A DNA stretch of 64,000 nucleotides from Streptomyces asoensis (GTDB lineage: Bacteria > Actinomycetota > Actinomycetes > Streptomycetales > Streptomycetaceae): NCBI RefSeq assembly GCF_013085465.1, contig NZ_CP049838.1:3224001-3288000 (forward strand), in the 5' to 3' direction. Under the pieces are notes generated by a model that saw only the letters and a list, made by a program, of their open reading frames with translations, did no database searches and was not told the DNA's origin. The number at the start of each line of letters is the position of its first letter. Within the stretch, counting starts at the first letter, position 1. Position numbers and translations under genes: made by a program. Positions 45,648 to 54,188 of this stretch are shown here, in pieces.

Positions 45648-45714
45648 GCGTTCGAGGTTAGTGACAGCCGCTGACAATTGACAAACGAGTTCAGAAGTCG
45701 GTAACTGACACATC
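45648..45714. promoter_or_regulatory. Shared MFS/TetR promoter-operator region
   Basis: The 67-bp spacer contains TTGACA (45678) and TAACTG (45702), a good -35/-10 pair with 18-bp spacing that would give a leaderless mRNA for the TetR gene at 45715. GTTAGTGACAG and GGTAACTGACA at the two ends form approximate repeats that could be TetR half sites. Confidence 0.6.
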
Positions 45715-46341
45715 ATGGAAACTCTGCGTGAGCGCAAGAAGCAGCGCACCCGGGACGCGCTGCTGCGCGCCGCGATGGAGCTGTTCACCTCGCAGGGATA
45801 CGAGCGGACCACCGTCGACGAGATCGCCGCCGCCGTCGACGTCTCGCAGCGCACCTTCTTCCGCTACTTCGCGGGCAAGGACGAGGCCGCGCTGGCCCTG
45901 GTGGAGCTGACGGTGGAGCGGTTCGTCGAGGCGGTGCGCGCGCGTCCACCGCACGAGCCGCCGATGGAGGCGCTGCGCCAGGCGGTACTGGACGGCTGGT
46001 ACTCGATCAACGAGGTCGTCGAGTCCGTCGTACCCGTGGAGCTGTATCTGCGCATGTACCGGGTGATCGAGTCGACGCCGGTGCTGCTCGCCGCGCATCT
46101 GCGGCGCTCGGTGGAGGTGGAGGAGGACCTCACGCGGGTGATCGCCGAGCGTGAGGGGCTCGACGTGGACGCCGATCCGCGGCCGCGGCTGGCGGTGGCC
46201 GTGTTCAGCGGGGTGATGCGGGTGACGGAACGGCAGTGGTCCACGGGCGCGGACTTCAGCCTGGACCGGATCCGCGCGCTGACATCCCTCTACCTCGACG
46301 GGGTGGGCCCCGCCCTGCTGGGAGACTGGCGCGAGACCTGA
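45715..46341 (+). CDS. TetR family transcriptional regulator
   Basis: METLRERKKQRTRDALLRAA starts a 208-aa TetR. The HTH is ELFTSQGYERTTVDEIAAAVDVSQRTFFRYFAGKDEAAL, a textbook TetR DNA-binding domain (recognition helix SQRTFFRYF). The ligand domain (~70-208) is less conserved. Being divergent from the DHA2 pump with a shared short spacer it is probably the pump's repressor, released by pump substrates. Confidence 0.95.
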   Translation: METLRERKKQRTRDALLRAAMELFTSQGYERTTVDEIAAAVDVSQRTFFRYFAGKDEAALALVELTVERFVEAVRARPPHEPPMEALRQAVLDGWYSINEVVESVVPVELYLRMYRVIESTPVLLAAHLRRSVEVEEDLTRVIAEREGLDVDADPRPRLAVAVFSGVMRVTERQWSTGADFSLDRIRALTSLYLDGVGPALLGDWRET

Positions 46342-46470
46342 CGGACATACGCCGGGCCTGGCGGACATAGAGGCCTAAAAGGTTTTATGACCCTTGCCAC
46401 GCCCACTGAAACGTGATCCCCGTCACTTGGGTCACCCGAGACCCTCCCGTTCTCCTAGTGTGTCCTTTCA

Positions 46471-47688
46471 GTGACTTCCTTCGACACCTCCCCGCAACTC
46501 AACGTCTGGCGCGCACTGGCCGCCCTGGCCGTCGTGTTCGTGATGCTGGCGACCACCGGCTGGACGGCGCTGCGCCACCAGCGGGAGACCACCGCCCTCC
46601 AGACCTCGCGCTCGGAGTGGGAGCACGGCCGGCTGGCCGGGCACCGGTTGCCGGACCCCGGCTCCGCCCCCGCCCGGCTCGCCCGCTTCTTCGCCTCGCT
46701 GACCGCCCCGCAGCGCACCGCGCTCGTGCGCGACTACCCGCTCGCGGTGGGCAACATGAACGGCGCCCCCGCCGAACTGCGCTACCGCGCCAACCGGGTG
46801 GCGCTGCTCCAGCAGGTGCGGCTCGAGCGCACCCGCATGCACGACAACCGGCTCACCTCCTCGGGGCAGCAGCTGGCCGGTCGGCGCATGCACCGCTACG
46901 AGTCGATGAGCACCGACGGCCGGCAGATCCTCGCCTTCGACCCGGAGGGCTCCGGCCGGGTCGCCGAGGTGTTCGGCAGCCTGGACAAGGCCGAGCGGAT
47001 CTCCGTCGTCGTCCCCGGCGTCGACACCGACCTGCTCACCTTCCAGCGCACGAACCGCAAGTACTCGGCGCCGGTCGGCATGGCCCAGGCCCTCTACTCG
47101 GCCGAGCGCGAGGCGAGCCCCTCGACGCGTACGGCCGTGATCGCCTGGGCCGACTACACCTCCCCCGACGGCCTCGGCATCGACTCGGCCACCGCGATGC
47201 GCGCCGAGAGCGGCGCCGTCCGGCTGAACGCCCTGCTGACCGCCCTGCCGGGCAGCGCGCCCGTCTCGATGTTCTGCCACAGCTACGGCTCGGTGGTGTG
47301 CGGGGTCGCCGCGCACTCGATGCCGGACCGGGTGGCCGACATCGCGGTGGCCGGCAGCCCCGGGATGCGGGTGGAGAACGCGGCCCAGCTGGACACCGAC
47401 GCCCGGGTGTGGGCGATGCGGGACGCCGACGACTGGATCCAGGACGTGCCGCACCTGGAGGTCGGCGGTCTCGGGCACGGCGAGGACCCGATGGCGCAGG
47501 AGTTCGGCGCGCGGGTGCTGTCGGCCCGGGAGGCCAAGGGCCACGGCGGCTACTTCGAACCGGGTACCGACAGCCTGCGCAACTTCGCCGAGATCGGCAC
47601 TGGCGCGTACCGCTCGGTGGAGTGCGCCCACGATGATGCCGCCTGCACGGCGGGTTTGTCCGATACGACAGAGGCCGGACGCGCGTAG
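46471..47688 (+). CDS. Alpha/beta hydrolase, DUF1023 type, membrane-anchored
   Basis: GTG 46471 (405 aa) lies about 7 nt after a TAGTGT element, probably leaderless. One N-terminal TM (VWRALAALAVVFVMLATTGW) precedes a helical region (~40-140) and a DUF1023 alpha/beta-hydrolase domain: ISVVVPGVDTDLLTFQ, AVIAWADYTSPDGLG, nucleophile elbow MFCHSYGSVVCGVAA (G-x-S-x-G variant H-S-Y-G), and a catalytic His near GHGGYFEPGTDSLRN. It is an extracellular or membrane-attached hydrolase of unknown substrate, frequent in actinomycetes. Confidence 0.9.
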   Translation: MTSFDTSPQLNVWRALAALAVVFVMLATTGWTALRHQRETTALQTSRSEWEHGRLAGHRLPDPGSAPARLARFFASLTAPQRTALVRDYPLAVGNMNGAPAELRYRANRVALLQQVRLERTRMHDNRLTSSGQQLAGRRMHRYESMSTDGRQILAFDPEGSGRVAEVFGSLDKAERISVVVPGVDTDLLTFQRTNRKYSAPVGMAQALYSAEREASPSTRTAVIAWADYTSPDGLGIDSATAMRAESGAVRLNALLTALPGSAPVSMFCHSYGSVVCGVAAHSMPDRVADIAVAGSPGMRVENAAQLDTDARVWAMRDADDWIQDVPHLEVGGLGHGEDPMAQEFGARVLSAREAKGHGGYFEPGTDSLRNFAEIGTGAYRSVECAHDDAACTAGLSDTTEAGRA

Positions 47689-47728
47689 AGACGCAGGAAT
47701 TGCGGGGCGCGCGGGGAGGGGACGAAGA

Positions 47729-48607
47729 ATGGGTGTCCCGCATACGATGAGCCGCATGGGTGACGTACTGGCCGGATTTCATGCCGCCTGGGAGTTCGAG
47801 TCCGACTCCGTCCTCATCCGCTACGAACGGGGGCTGCGCACGCCCAAGCTGCTGTCGGCACTGGGCGAGCGCCGGATTCCGCTGGCGGCCATCGGTCGGG
47901 TGACCCTGACCGCCGGCAAGCGCGGGACGGTCGTGCTCCAGGCGGAGCCGAGGCCGGGAGCCGATCCGTTGATGGAGGCGGCCGCGGGACAGCTCAAGGA
48001 AGGGTGCGACCCGTACCGGCTGGTCCTGCCCGCCCAACGGGAGACGCTCGCCGAGTACTACGCCGACGAGCTGCGGGCGCGGTTGACCGACTCCGGGCCG
48101 GCGGAACGGTTCCTGGTGGACGCGCCCGAGGCGCCGCTGTCGTTCAAGGCGTACGACGGGAAGGCCTCGTTCGACGGGCGCACCGTACGGTTCCGGTGGT
48201 TCTGGACGGGTGCCTCGTCGGCGAAGTGGAAGGCCGGCGACCAGAGTTTCGCCGTGTCCGCGCTGAGCGGGGTCGAATGGCGGTCGCCCGAGGTGTTCGA
48301 GGGGCATCTGCGGCTGCTGCGCGGCGAGGCCGCTCCGGCCCAGGCCGACCAGGATCCGGCGACCGTCGTCTTCGGGCTGGGGTACGGGCCGGTGCACGAA
48401 TCACTGCCGTTCGCGGCGGCGGTCCTCGCGGCGGTCCGCGGACGCGGATCCGCGGCGGCTGTCCCGGCAGCGGCTGCGGTTACGCCACGCCGGGACCCCG
48501 CCGACATCGCCGAGCGGATCCGGCATCTCGGGGAGCTGCACCTGGCCGGGTTGGTCACCGACGAGGAGTTCTCCGCCAAGAAGGCCGAGTTGCTGGCCGA
48601 GCTCTAG
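47729..48607 (+). CDS. DUF4429/SHOCT domain protein
   Basis: ATG 47729 is preferred because GGAGGGG is 7 nt upstream; MGDVLAGFHAAWEFE at 47756 is the family's usual start and an alternative. The protein (292 aa) has two DUF4429 repeats: FHAAWEFESDSVLIRYERGL and later SFKAYDGKASFDGRTVRFRW, each a PH-like beta fold. At the C-terminus IAERIRHLGELHLAGLVTDEEFSAKKAELLAEL is a SHOCT helical motif. Function is unknown; it may bind membranes or oligomerise. Confidence 0.85.
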   Translation: MGVPHTMSRMGDVLAGFHAAWEFESDSVLIRYERGLRTPKLLSALGERRIPLAAIGRVTLTAGKRGTVVLQAEPRPGADPLMEAAAGQLKEGCDPYRLVLPAQRETLAEYYADELRARLTDSGPAERFLVDAPEAPLSFKAYDGKASFDGRTVRFRWFWTGASSAKWKAGDQSFAVSALSGVEWRSPEVFEGHLRLLRGEAAPAQADQDPATVVFGLGYGPVHESLPFAAAVLAAVRGRGSAAAVPAAAAVTPRRDPADIAERIRHLGELHLAGLVTDEEFSAKKAELLAEL

Positions 48608-48610
48608 GCC

Positions 48611-49627
48611 TCACTCGCGTCCGGCGGAGGTGAACCTCATGTCCGTGTACCGGTCGCCCGCCACCTTGCCCGCGATGGGCTCCAGCAACGCCAGTTCCTC
48701 CGGCGTCAGTTCGATGTTCGTCGCCGCCGCGTTCTCCTCGACCCGGGTGGGCTTGCGGGTGCCCGGGATCGGGACCACCGACAGGCCGTGGACCTGGGAC
48801 TGCTGCTGGACCCAGGCCAGGGCGATCTGGCCGAGCGTCGCCCCGTGGGCCTCGGCGATCGCGCGGATCGGGTCCAGGAGGGCCCCGTTGGCGGCGGCGT
48901 TGTCGCCGGTGAAACGGGGCTGCTGACGGCGGAAGTCGTCGGCGGTGAGGTCCTGGTCGGCGTTGGCGAAGGAGCCGGTGAGGAAGCCCCGGCCGAGCGG
49001 GGAGTACGCGACGAGGGTCACGCCCAGTTCGCGGGCCGCCGGGACCACCTGGGCCTCGATGTCACGGCTGAACAGCGACCACTCCGACTGCACCGCGGCG
49101 ATGGGGTGGACCTCCTGGGCGGCGCGCAGTTCGGCGGCCGTCACCTCGCTCAGGCCCAGCTGCTTGACCTTGCCCTCGCGCACCAGTTCGGCCATCACAC
49201 CGACGGTGTCCTCGATCGGCACGTTCACATCGCGCCGGTGCATGTAGTAGAGGTCGATGACGTCGACGTCCAGCCGCGTCAGGCTCGCCTCGACGGACTG
49301 CCGGATGTACGGCGCGTCGTTGCGGATGATCCGCCGGGTCGGGTCGTCCGGCGGGACCGCCAGGGCGAACTTGGTCGCGATCACGACCTCGTCGCGGTGG
49401 GCCTTGAAGAACGGGGAGAGGAACTTCTCGTTCTCGCCCGCGCCGTACGCGTCCGCCGTGTCGTACATCGTGACGCCGAGCTCCAGGGCGCGTTCCAGGG
49501 TGGCCTGGGACTCCTTCGCGTCCGTGGGGCCGTAGGCGAAGCTCATGCCCATGCAGCCGAGGCCCTGGGCGCCGATCTCGGGGCCTTGTCCGCCGAGTCG
49601 TGCCGTCGGGATCCTGTGGTCGGTCAT
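48611..49627 (-). CDS. Aldo/keto reductase
   Basis: The 338-aa protein MTDHRIPTARLGGQGPEIGA is an AKR of the YhdN/tas group. The catalytic tetrad is visible: Asp in MYDTADAYG, Tyr in the same motif, Lys in EVVIATKFAL, and His in LYYMHRRD. NADPH-binding features near the C-terminus are SVVPIPGTRKPTRVEENAAA. It reduces aldehydes or ketones with unknown natural substrate. The MerR gene lies upstream on the same strand (coding ends overlap by 4 bp: ATGA), so both are one transcript. Confidence 0.95.
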   Translation of the reverse strand: MTDHRIPTARLGGQGPEIGAQGLGCMGMSFAYGPTDAKESQATLERALELGVTMYDTADAYGAGENEKFLSPFFKAHRDEVVIATKFALAVPPDDPTRRIIRNDAPYIRQSVEASLTRLDVDVIDLYYMHRRDVNVPIEDTVGVMAELVREGKVKQLGLSEVTAAELRAAQEVHPIAAVQSEWSLFSRDIEAQVVPAARELGVTLVAYSPLGRGFLTGSFANADQDLTADDFRRQQPRFTGDNAAANGALLDPIRAIAEAHGATLGQIALAWVQQQSQVHGLSVVPIPGTRKPTRVEENAAATNIELTPEELALLEPIAGKVAGDRYTDMRFTSAGRE

Positions 49628-50118
49628 CGGGCGGTCCTTTCCGCTTCGTGGTACTGGACGCCGGTGGCGTCCGCATAGAAATTGATCTTGCGGTCGAGCA
49701 CGGCGAGGGTGTCCTGGAGTTCGGCGATCCGGGCCCGGACGTCCCGCCGGGTCGCCTCCAGCAGCTCGTACCGCTCGCGGAACGTGCTCTCGCCCTCCCG
49801 CACCAGCTCGGCGTACCGCACCATGTCGGCGACCGGCATACCGGTCAGCCGCAGCTTCCCGACGAGGTCGAGCCAGTCCAGGTCACGGTTGCTGTAGCGG
49901 CGCTGGCCGGTGTGCGAGCGGTCGATGTGGGACATCAGCCCGATCCGCTCGTACCAGCGCAGGGTGTGGGCGGTGAGGCCGGTGAAGGCGACGACCTCGC
50001 TGATCGTGTAGCTGTCCTGCCCGTCCGGACGAGGGTGCCGCGGGGGTGGCGCGGAGCAGACGTCCGGGGGGTTCGGGGTTTGCTCGATGGTCACGGGCGT
50101 GGTCTGCAACACCGTCAT
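49624..50118 (-). CDS. MerR family transcriptional regulator
   Basis: ATG 50118 follows GGAGGAC (164 aa). A disordered Pro/Thr-rich N-tail of ~50 residues precedes the MerR HTH: YTISEVVAFTGLTAHTLRWYERIGLM and RYSNRDLDWLDLVGKLRLTG. A coiled-coil dimerisation helix (ERYELLEATRRDVRARIAELQDTL) follows. No Cys-rich sensor is present. It is cotranscribed with the aldo/keto reductase and preceded by a CTTGGAG palindrome where it probably binds. Confidence 0.93.
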   Translation of the reverse strand: MTVLQTTPVTIEQTPNPPDVCSAPPPRHPRPDGQDSYTISEVVAFTGLTAHTLRWYERIGLMSHIDRSHTGQRRYSNRDLDWLDLVGKLRLTGMPVADMVRYAELVREGESTFRERYELLEATRRDVRARIAELQDTLAVLDRKINFYADATGVQYHEAERTAR

Positions 50119-50135
50119 GTCCTCCACGCTATGGC

Positions 50136-50153
50136 CTTGGAGTGCGCTCCAAG
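50136..50153. promoter_or_regulatory. Palindromic MerR-type operator
   Basis: CTTGGAG (50136-50142), TGCG and CTCCAAG (50147-50153) form an 18-bp inverted repeat between the MerR start and the GNAT fragment. It would sit in the spacer of the leftward MerR/AKR promoter, where MerR-type activators bind. Confidence 0.65.
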
Positions 50154-50215
50154 CAAGCGGAAACGGTAAGAAAACCGGGGGACGCGGCTTGATCACGATA
50201 GTTGGCGTGCGGAAC

Positions 50216-50296
50216 ATGGGTCTCGTACGCCGTGCCCTGCCCGAGGATGCCGCCGAAGTGCTGCGGCTGCGCCAAGTGATGATCGACTCGATATGA
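50216..50296 (+). pseudogene. N-terminal fragment of a GNAT acetyltransferase
   Basis: From ATG 50216 the frame reads MGLVRRALPEDAAEVLRLRQ and stops after MIDSI at 50296. This is the first strand and helix of a GNAT enzyme, followed directly by a TGA and the promoter of the next gene. The rest of the domain is missing, so it is a truncated relic. Confidence 0.6.
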
Positions 50297-50355
50297 ACCC
50301 GCGGGGATCATCCCGTCGATGGAGCCGGTGCTCCGAGCGGCATAGGCTCGACGTC

Positions 50356-51177
50356 ATGTCGCTCAAGAGCCTCACGTCGATCGAGAACTGGCCGGTTTCC
50401 TCCGCCTCGGCGGCTGTCGTACGGGCCGACGGTACGGTCCTGGGGACCCATGGCCCGGTCGGCCGGCGCTTCCCACTGGCCTCGGTCACCAAGCCGCTCG
50501 CCGCGTACGCCGCCCTCGTCGCGTACGAGGAGGGGGCGATCGAGCTGGACGAACCGGCCGGGCCGCCCGAGGCCACGGTCCGCCATCTCCTCGCGCACAC
50601 CTCCGGGCTGGCCTTCGACGAGCACCGGGTGACGGCGCCTCCCGGGGAGCGGCGGCTGTACTCCAACGCCGGGTTCGAGCAGCTCGGCGACCACCTGGCG
50701 AAGGCGACGGAGATCCCGTTCGCGGAGTATCTGCGTCAGGCGGTGCTGGAGCCGCTGGGGATGACCGGCACCTCCCTGGAGGGCTCCCCGGCGAAGGACG
50801 GCGTCTCGACGGTCGAGGACCTGCTGCGGTTCGCGGCGGAGGTGCAGGCGCCCTGGCTGCTGGATCCGCGGACGGTGGCGGCGGCGATGACCGTGCAGTA
50901 CCCGGGGACGAAGGGCGTGCTGCCGGGATACGGGCACCAGAACCCCAACGACTGGGGGCTCGGCTTCGAGATCCGCGACTCCAAGTCGCCGCACTGGACG
51001 GGGAGTTCCTCCTCGCCGCGCACCTTCGGGCACTTCGGGCAGTCCGGTACGTTCCTGTGGGTCGACCCCGAGGCGGGCGTCGCCGGGGTCGCCCTGACGG
51101 ACCGGGCGTTCGGACCGTGGGCGGTCGAGGCGTGGCCCGCGTTCACGGACGCGGTGCTGGCCGAGGTGCGGGGCTGA
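50356..51177 (+). CDS. Serine hydrolase (beta-lactamase superfamily)
   Basis: ATG 50356 (273 aa) is in a probably leaderless context (CATAGGCT 10 nt upstream). Motifs: FPLASVTKPLAAYAAL with S-x-x-K, RRLYSNAGFEQLGDHL with Y-x-N, and RTFGHFGQSGTFLW with H-x-G. There is no signal peptide. The layout is that of class C-like esterases and peptidases. A second serine hydrolase of similar type occurs at 15606. Substrate is unknown. Confidence 0.92.
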   Translation: MSLKSLTSIENWPVSSASAAVVRADGTVLGTHGPVGRRFPLASVTKPLAAYAALVAYEEGAIELDEPAGPPEATVRHLLAHTSGLAFDEHRVTAPPGERRLYSNAGFEQLGDHLAKATEIPFAEYLRQAVLEPLGMTGTSLEGSPAKDGVSTVEDLLRFAAEVQAPWLLDPRTVAAAMTVQYPGTKGVLPGYGHQNPNDWGLGFEIRDSKSPHWTGSSSSPRTFGHFGQSGTFLWVDPEAGVAGVALTDRAFGPWAVEAWPAFTDAVLAEVRG

Positions 51178-51178
51178 A

Positions 51179-51841
51179 CTACTGGCCTCCCGGGCTGAAG
51201 ACCCACATCAGCAGTTCCGCGTCGGTCACGCCCACCGCCTCCACGTCCTTCGCGTCCGTGATGCGTGCCGCGTCCCCCGGCGCCAGCTCCTCGCCGTCCA
51301 GGCGGGCTTCGCCGCGTACGACGTGGACGTAGACGTGCGGCGCGTCCGGCACCGCCGTCCGCTCCCCCGCGCCCAGGCGCCGTACGTGCAGCATCGCGCC
51401 CGCCTCGGGGACGGCGTACGGGGTGGAGTCGGCGATGCCGCGGACCGTCTCGTAGGACGGGTCGCCGCCGGGGTCGATGGGGGCCAGCCACATCTGGACG
51501 AAGGCCAGGGGCACGTCGGCGTCGTTGCGTTCCACGTGCCGTACGCCGCCCGCGGAGCTGAGCCGCTGCACGTCCCCGGGGCGGACCACGCTCTCGTGGC
51601 CGGCCGAGTCACGGTGCGTGAGCTCGCCCTCGACCACCCAGGTCACGATCTCGGTGTGGCTGTGGGGATGTTCGTCGAAGCCGGCGCCGGGCGCGAGGCG
51701 CTCCTCGTTGCAGGCGATCAGCGGGCCGAATCGGAGGTTGCCGGGGTCGTAGTGGGGGCCGAAGGAGAAGGCGTGCCGGGTGTCGATCCCGGCGGCCGGG
51801 TCCCCGCCTCGGTAGCGCTCGTCGGCGCGCCGTACGTCCAT
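51179..51841 (-). CDS. Pirin family protein
   Basis: MDVRRADERYRGGDPAAGID (ATG 51841, 220 aa) starts a pirin: the N-terminal cupin has HAFSFGPHYDPGNLRFGPLI, GFDEHPHSHTEIVTWVVEGEL with the metal-binding His residues and Glu, and the second domain is shortened as in YhhW-like quercetinase pirins. It likely binds Fe(II) and may act as a quercetinase or as a regulator. It ends 2 bp from the convergent serine hydrolase. Confidence 0.92.
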   Translation of the reverse strand: MDVRRADERYRGGDPAAGIDTRHAFSFGPHYDPGNLRFGPLIACNEERLAPGAGFDEHPHSHTEIVTWVVEGELTHRDSAGHESVVRPGDVQRLSSAGGVRHVERNDADVPLAFVQMWLAPIDPGGDPSYETVRGIADSTPYAVPEAGAMLHVRRLGAGERTAVPDAPHVYVHVVRGEARLDGEELAPGDAARITDAKDVEAVGVTDAELLMWVFSPGGQ

Positions 51842-51957
51842 CACGCGTCCACGGTAGTCCCGCCGCCGCCCCTGCGATGACCGTGTGAGGACCGCGTGCC
51901 GGCCCGTCCCGCGACCCGGCGGCGCACGCCCCCGTCCCGATAAGGCAGTCTTGTCCC

Positions 51958-53163
51958 GTGCCCGAACCCGAAACCAGTCACCCCGATCCCGCGGCGCACG
52001 CCGTCCACCCCCACCCCGCGACGCTGAAGCGGCTGGAGAAGTCCTCCGGAAGTCTCGCCGCCCAGGCCATCGCGCGGATGGACGAGACACTGTCGTGGTA
52101 CCGGGCGATGCCCCCGGAGAACCGTTCCTGGATCGGGCTGGTCGCCCAGGCGGGCATCGCCGCCTTCACCGAGTGGTTCCGGCATCCGGACGCCCCGCAG
52201 GCCATCTCCACGGATGTGTTCGGGACCGCGCCGCGTGAGCTGACCCGGGCCATCACGCTGCGCCAGACCGTCGAGATGGTGCGCACCACCATCGAGGTCA
52301 TGGAGTCCGCGATCGACGAGGTCGCGGCCCCCGGTGACGAGAACGTGCTGCGCGAGGCGCTCCTCGTGTACGCCCGGGAGATCGCCTTCGCCACCGCCCA
52401 GGTCTACGCCCAGGCCGCCGAGGCACGCGGCGCCTGGGACGCCCGGCTGGAGTCGCTCGTCGTGAACGCCGTGCTGAGCGGTGAGGCCGACGAGGGGGCG
52501 GTGAGCCGGGCCGCGGCCCTGGGGTGGAACGCGCCCGAGCATGTGTGTGTGGTCCTCGGGACCGCGCCCGACGGGGACTCCGAACTGACCGTAGAGGCGA
52601 TCCGGCGGGCCGCGCGACACGCCAAGCTCCAGGTCCTCACCGGGGTGCTCGGCTCCCGGCTGGTAGTGATCGCCGGTGGCAGCGACAACCCGCTCGCCGT
52701 CGCCAGGTCGCTGATCGGGCCGTTCGCCGCGGGACCCGTGGTGGCCGGACCCGTCGTACCCGACCTGCTCGCCGCGACCCGGTCCGCACAGGCCGCCGCG
52801 GCCGGACTCAAGGCCGGTTCCGCCTGGCAGGACGCACCCCGGCCGGTGCTGGCGGACGATCTGCTGCCGGAACGCGCGATCGCCGGTGATCCCGGTGCGC
52901 GTGAGCAGTTGGTGGAGGAGATCTACAGACCGCTCGAAGAGGCCGGGTCGGCGCTCCTGGAGACGCTCGCCGTCTATCTCGAACAGGCGTCCAGTCTCGA
53001 GGGGGCCGCCCGGATGCTCTTCGTTCATCCGAACACCGTGCGCTACCGGCTTCGACGTGTGACTGACGTCACCGGTTGGTCGCCTTCGGATGTACGCTCC
53101 GCGTTCACGCTCCGGATCGCGCTGATCCTGGGGCGCCTGGTCGACGGCGATCCCCAGACCTAG
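51958..53163 (+). CDS. fasR: FasR, transcriptional activator of fatty acid synthase genes
   Basis: The 401-aa protein (GTG 51958) lies directly upstream of fabD. It has a PucR/CdaR-like layout: an N-terminal sensor (residues ~20-170), a GGDEF-derived middle part (DSELTVEAIRRAARHAKLQVLTG) and a C-terminal HTH_30 (LLETLAVYLEQASSLEGAARMLFVHPNTVRYRL). In S. coelicolor the gene at this position (FasR) activates the fabD-fabH-acpP-fabF operon and senses acyl products of lipid metabolism. Identification rests on synteny and domain structure. Confidence 0.93.
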   Translation: MPEPETSHPDPAAHAVHPHPATLKRLEKSSGSLAAQAIARMDETLSWYRAMPPENRSWIGLVAQAGIAAFTEWFRHPDAPQAISTDVFGTAPRELTRAITLRQTVEMVRTTIEVMESAIDEVAAPGDENVLREALLVYAREIAFATAQVYAQAAEARGAWDARLESLVVNAVLSGEADEGAVSRAAALGWNAPEHVCVVLGTAPDGDSELTVEAIRRAARHAKLQVLTGVLGSRLVVIAGGSDNPLAVARSLIGPFAAGPVVAGPVVPDLLAATRSAQAAAAGLKAGSAWQDAPRPVLADDLLPERAIAGDPGAREQLVEEIYRPLEEAGSALLETLAVYLEQASSLEGAARMLFVHPNTVRYRLRRVTDVTGWSPSDVRSAFTLRIALILGRLVDGDPQT

Positions 53164-53246
53164 GCTTTTGTCGGGGCTCCACAAAACCCCCTGCCGTTCT
53201 TCGTCCCTGTCCCCACGGGCGGCTTTGGCCGTCCACAAGAGAGAGT
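53164..53246. promoter_or_regulatory. fabD promoter region with inverted repeats, candidate FasR sites
   Basis: TTTTGT (53166-53171) and ACAAAA (53181-53186) make a 6-bp perfect inverted repeat with 9-nt spacer. A weaker relative, CTTTGGCCGTCCACAAG, lies at 53223-53239. Both sit just before fabD and could bind the FasR activator. The actual FasR consensus was not checked. Confidence 0.45.
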
Positions 53247-53252
53247 GTGAGA

Positions 53253-54179
53253 GTGCTCGTACTCGTCGCTCCCGGCCAGGGCGCCCAGACGCCCGGCTTC
53301 CTGACCCCCTGGCTCGAACTCCCCGGTGCCGCCGCCCGCGTCGCCGCGTGGTCGAACGCCATCGGCCTGGACCTCGCCCACTACGGCACCCAGGCCGACG
53401 CGGACGAGATCCGTGACACCTCGGTGGCCCAGCCGCTGCTGGTGGCCGCCGGAATCCTGTCCGCCGCGGCGCTCGGTGACGTCCGCGACATCGCGCCCGG
53501 CGCGGTCGCCGGCCACAGCGTCGGCGAGATCACCGCCGCCACCTTCGCCGGAGTCCTCGACGACACCGCCGCGTTGACCCTCGTCCGCAAGCGCGGCCTG
53601 GCCATGGCCGACGCCGCCACGATCACCGAGACCGGTATGTCCGCGCTGCTCGGCGGCGACCCCGAGGTCTCCGTCGCGCACCTGGAGAAGCTGGGGCTGA
53701 CCCCGGCGAACATCAACGGCGCGGGCCAGATCGTCGCCGCGGGCACGCTGGAGCAGCTCGCCGCGCTGAACGAGGACAAGCCCGAGGGCGTCCGCAAGGT
53801 CGTCCCGCTGAAGGTCGCCGGCGCCTTCCACACGCGTCACATGGCCCCCGCCGTCGAGGCCCTCGCCAAGGCCGCCGTGGAGCTCACGCCGGCCGACCCG
53901 AAGATCCGTTACGTCTCCAACCGCGACGGGCAGTCCGTCGCCACCGGCGCCGAGATCCTGGAGCGGCTGGTCGGCCAGGTCGCCAACCCGGTCCGCTGGG
54001 ACCTGTGCATGGAGACCTTCAAGGAGCTCGGCGCGACCGCGCTGATCGAGGTCTCCCCCGGCGGCACCCTGGTCGGCCTCGCCAAGCGCGCCCTGCCCGG
54101 TGTGAAGACGCTGGCGCTGAAGACCCCCGACGACCTCGACGCCGCTCGCGAGCTCATCGCCGAGCACGGCGTCGCCTGA
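53253..54179 (+). CDS. fabD: Malonyl-CoA:ACP malonyltransferase
   Basis: The 308-aa protein starts at GTG 53253 (a second GTG at 53247 is possible). LVLVAPGQGAQTPGFLTPWL is the conserved N-terminus with the Gln of the oxyanion hole, and VAGHSVGEITAATF holds the nucleophile Ser89; His is in AGAFHTRHMAPAV and Arg in LVRKRGLAMADAA. It transfers malonyl from CoA to ACP in type II fatty acid synthesis. The gene heads an operon with fabH, acpP and fabF. Confidence 0.97.
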   Translation: MLVLVAPGQGAQTPGFLTPWLELPGAAARVAAWSNAIGLDLAHYGTQADADEIRDTSVAQPLLVAAGILSAAALGDVRDIAPGAVAGHSVGEITAATFAGVLDDTAALTLVRKRGLAMADAATITETGMSALLGGDPEVSVAHLEKLGLTPANINGAGQIVAAGTLEQLAALNEDKPEGVRKVVPLKVAGAFHTRHMAPAVEALAKAAVELTPADPKIRYVSNRDGQSVATGAEILERLVGQVANPVRWDLCMETFKELGATALIEVSPGGTLVGLAKRALPGVKTLALKTPDDLDAARELIAEHGVA

Positions 54180-54188
54180 GGAGCCCTG

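Noticed and set aside
44028..46341. MFS pump plus TetR considered as part of a biosynthetic cluster
   Set aside because: No biosynthetic genes surround the pair; pump/TetR pairs are common stand-alone units.
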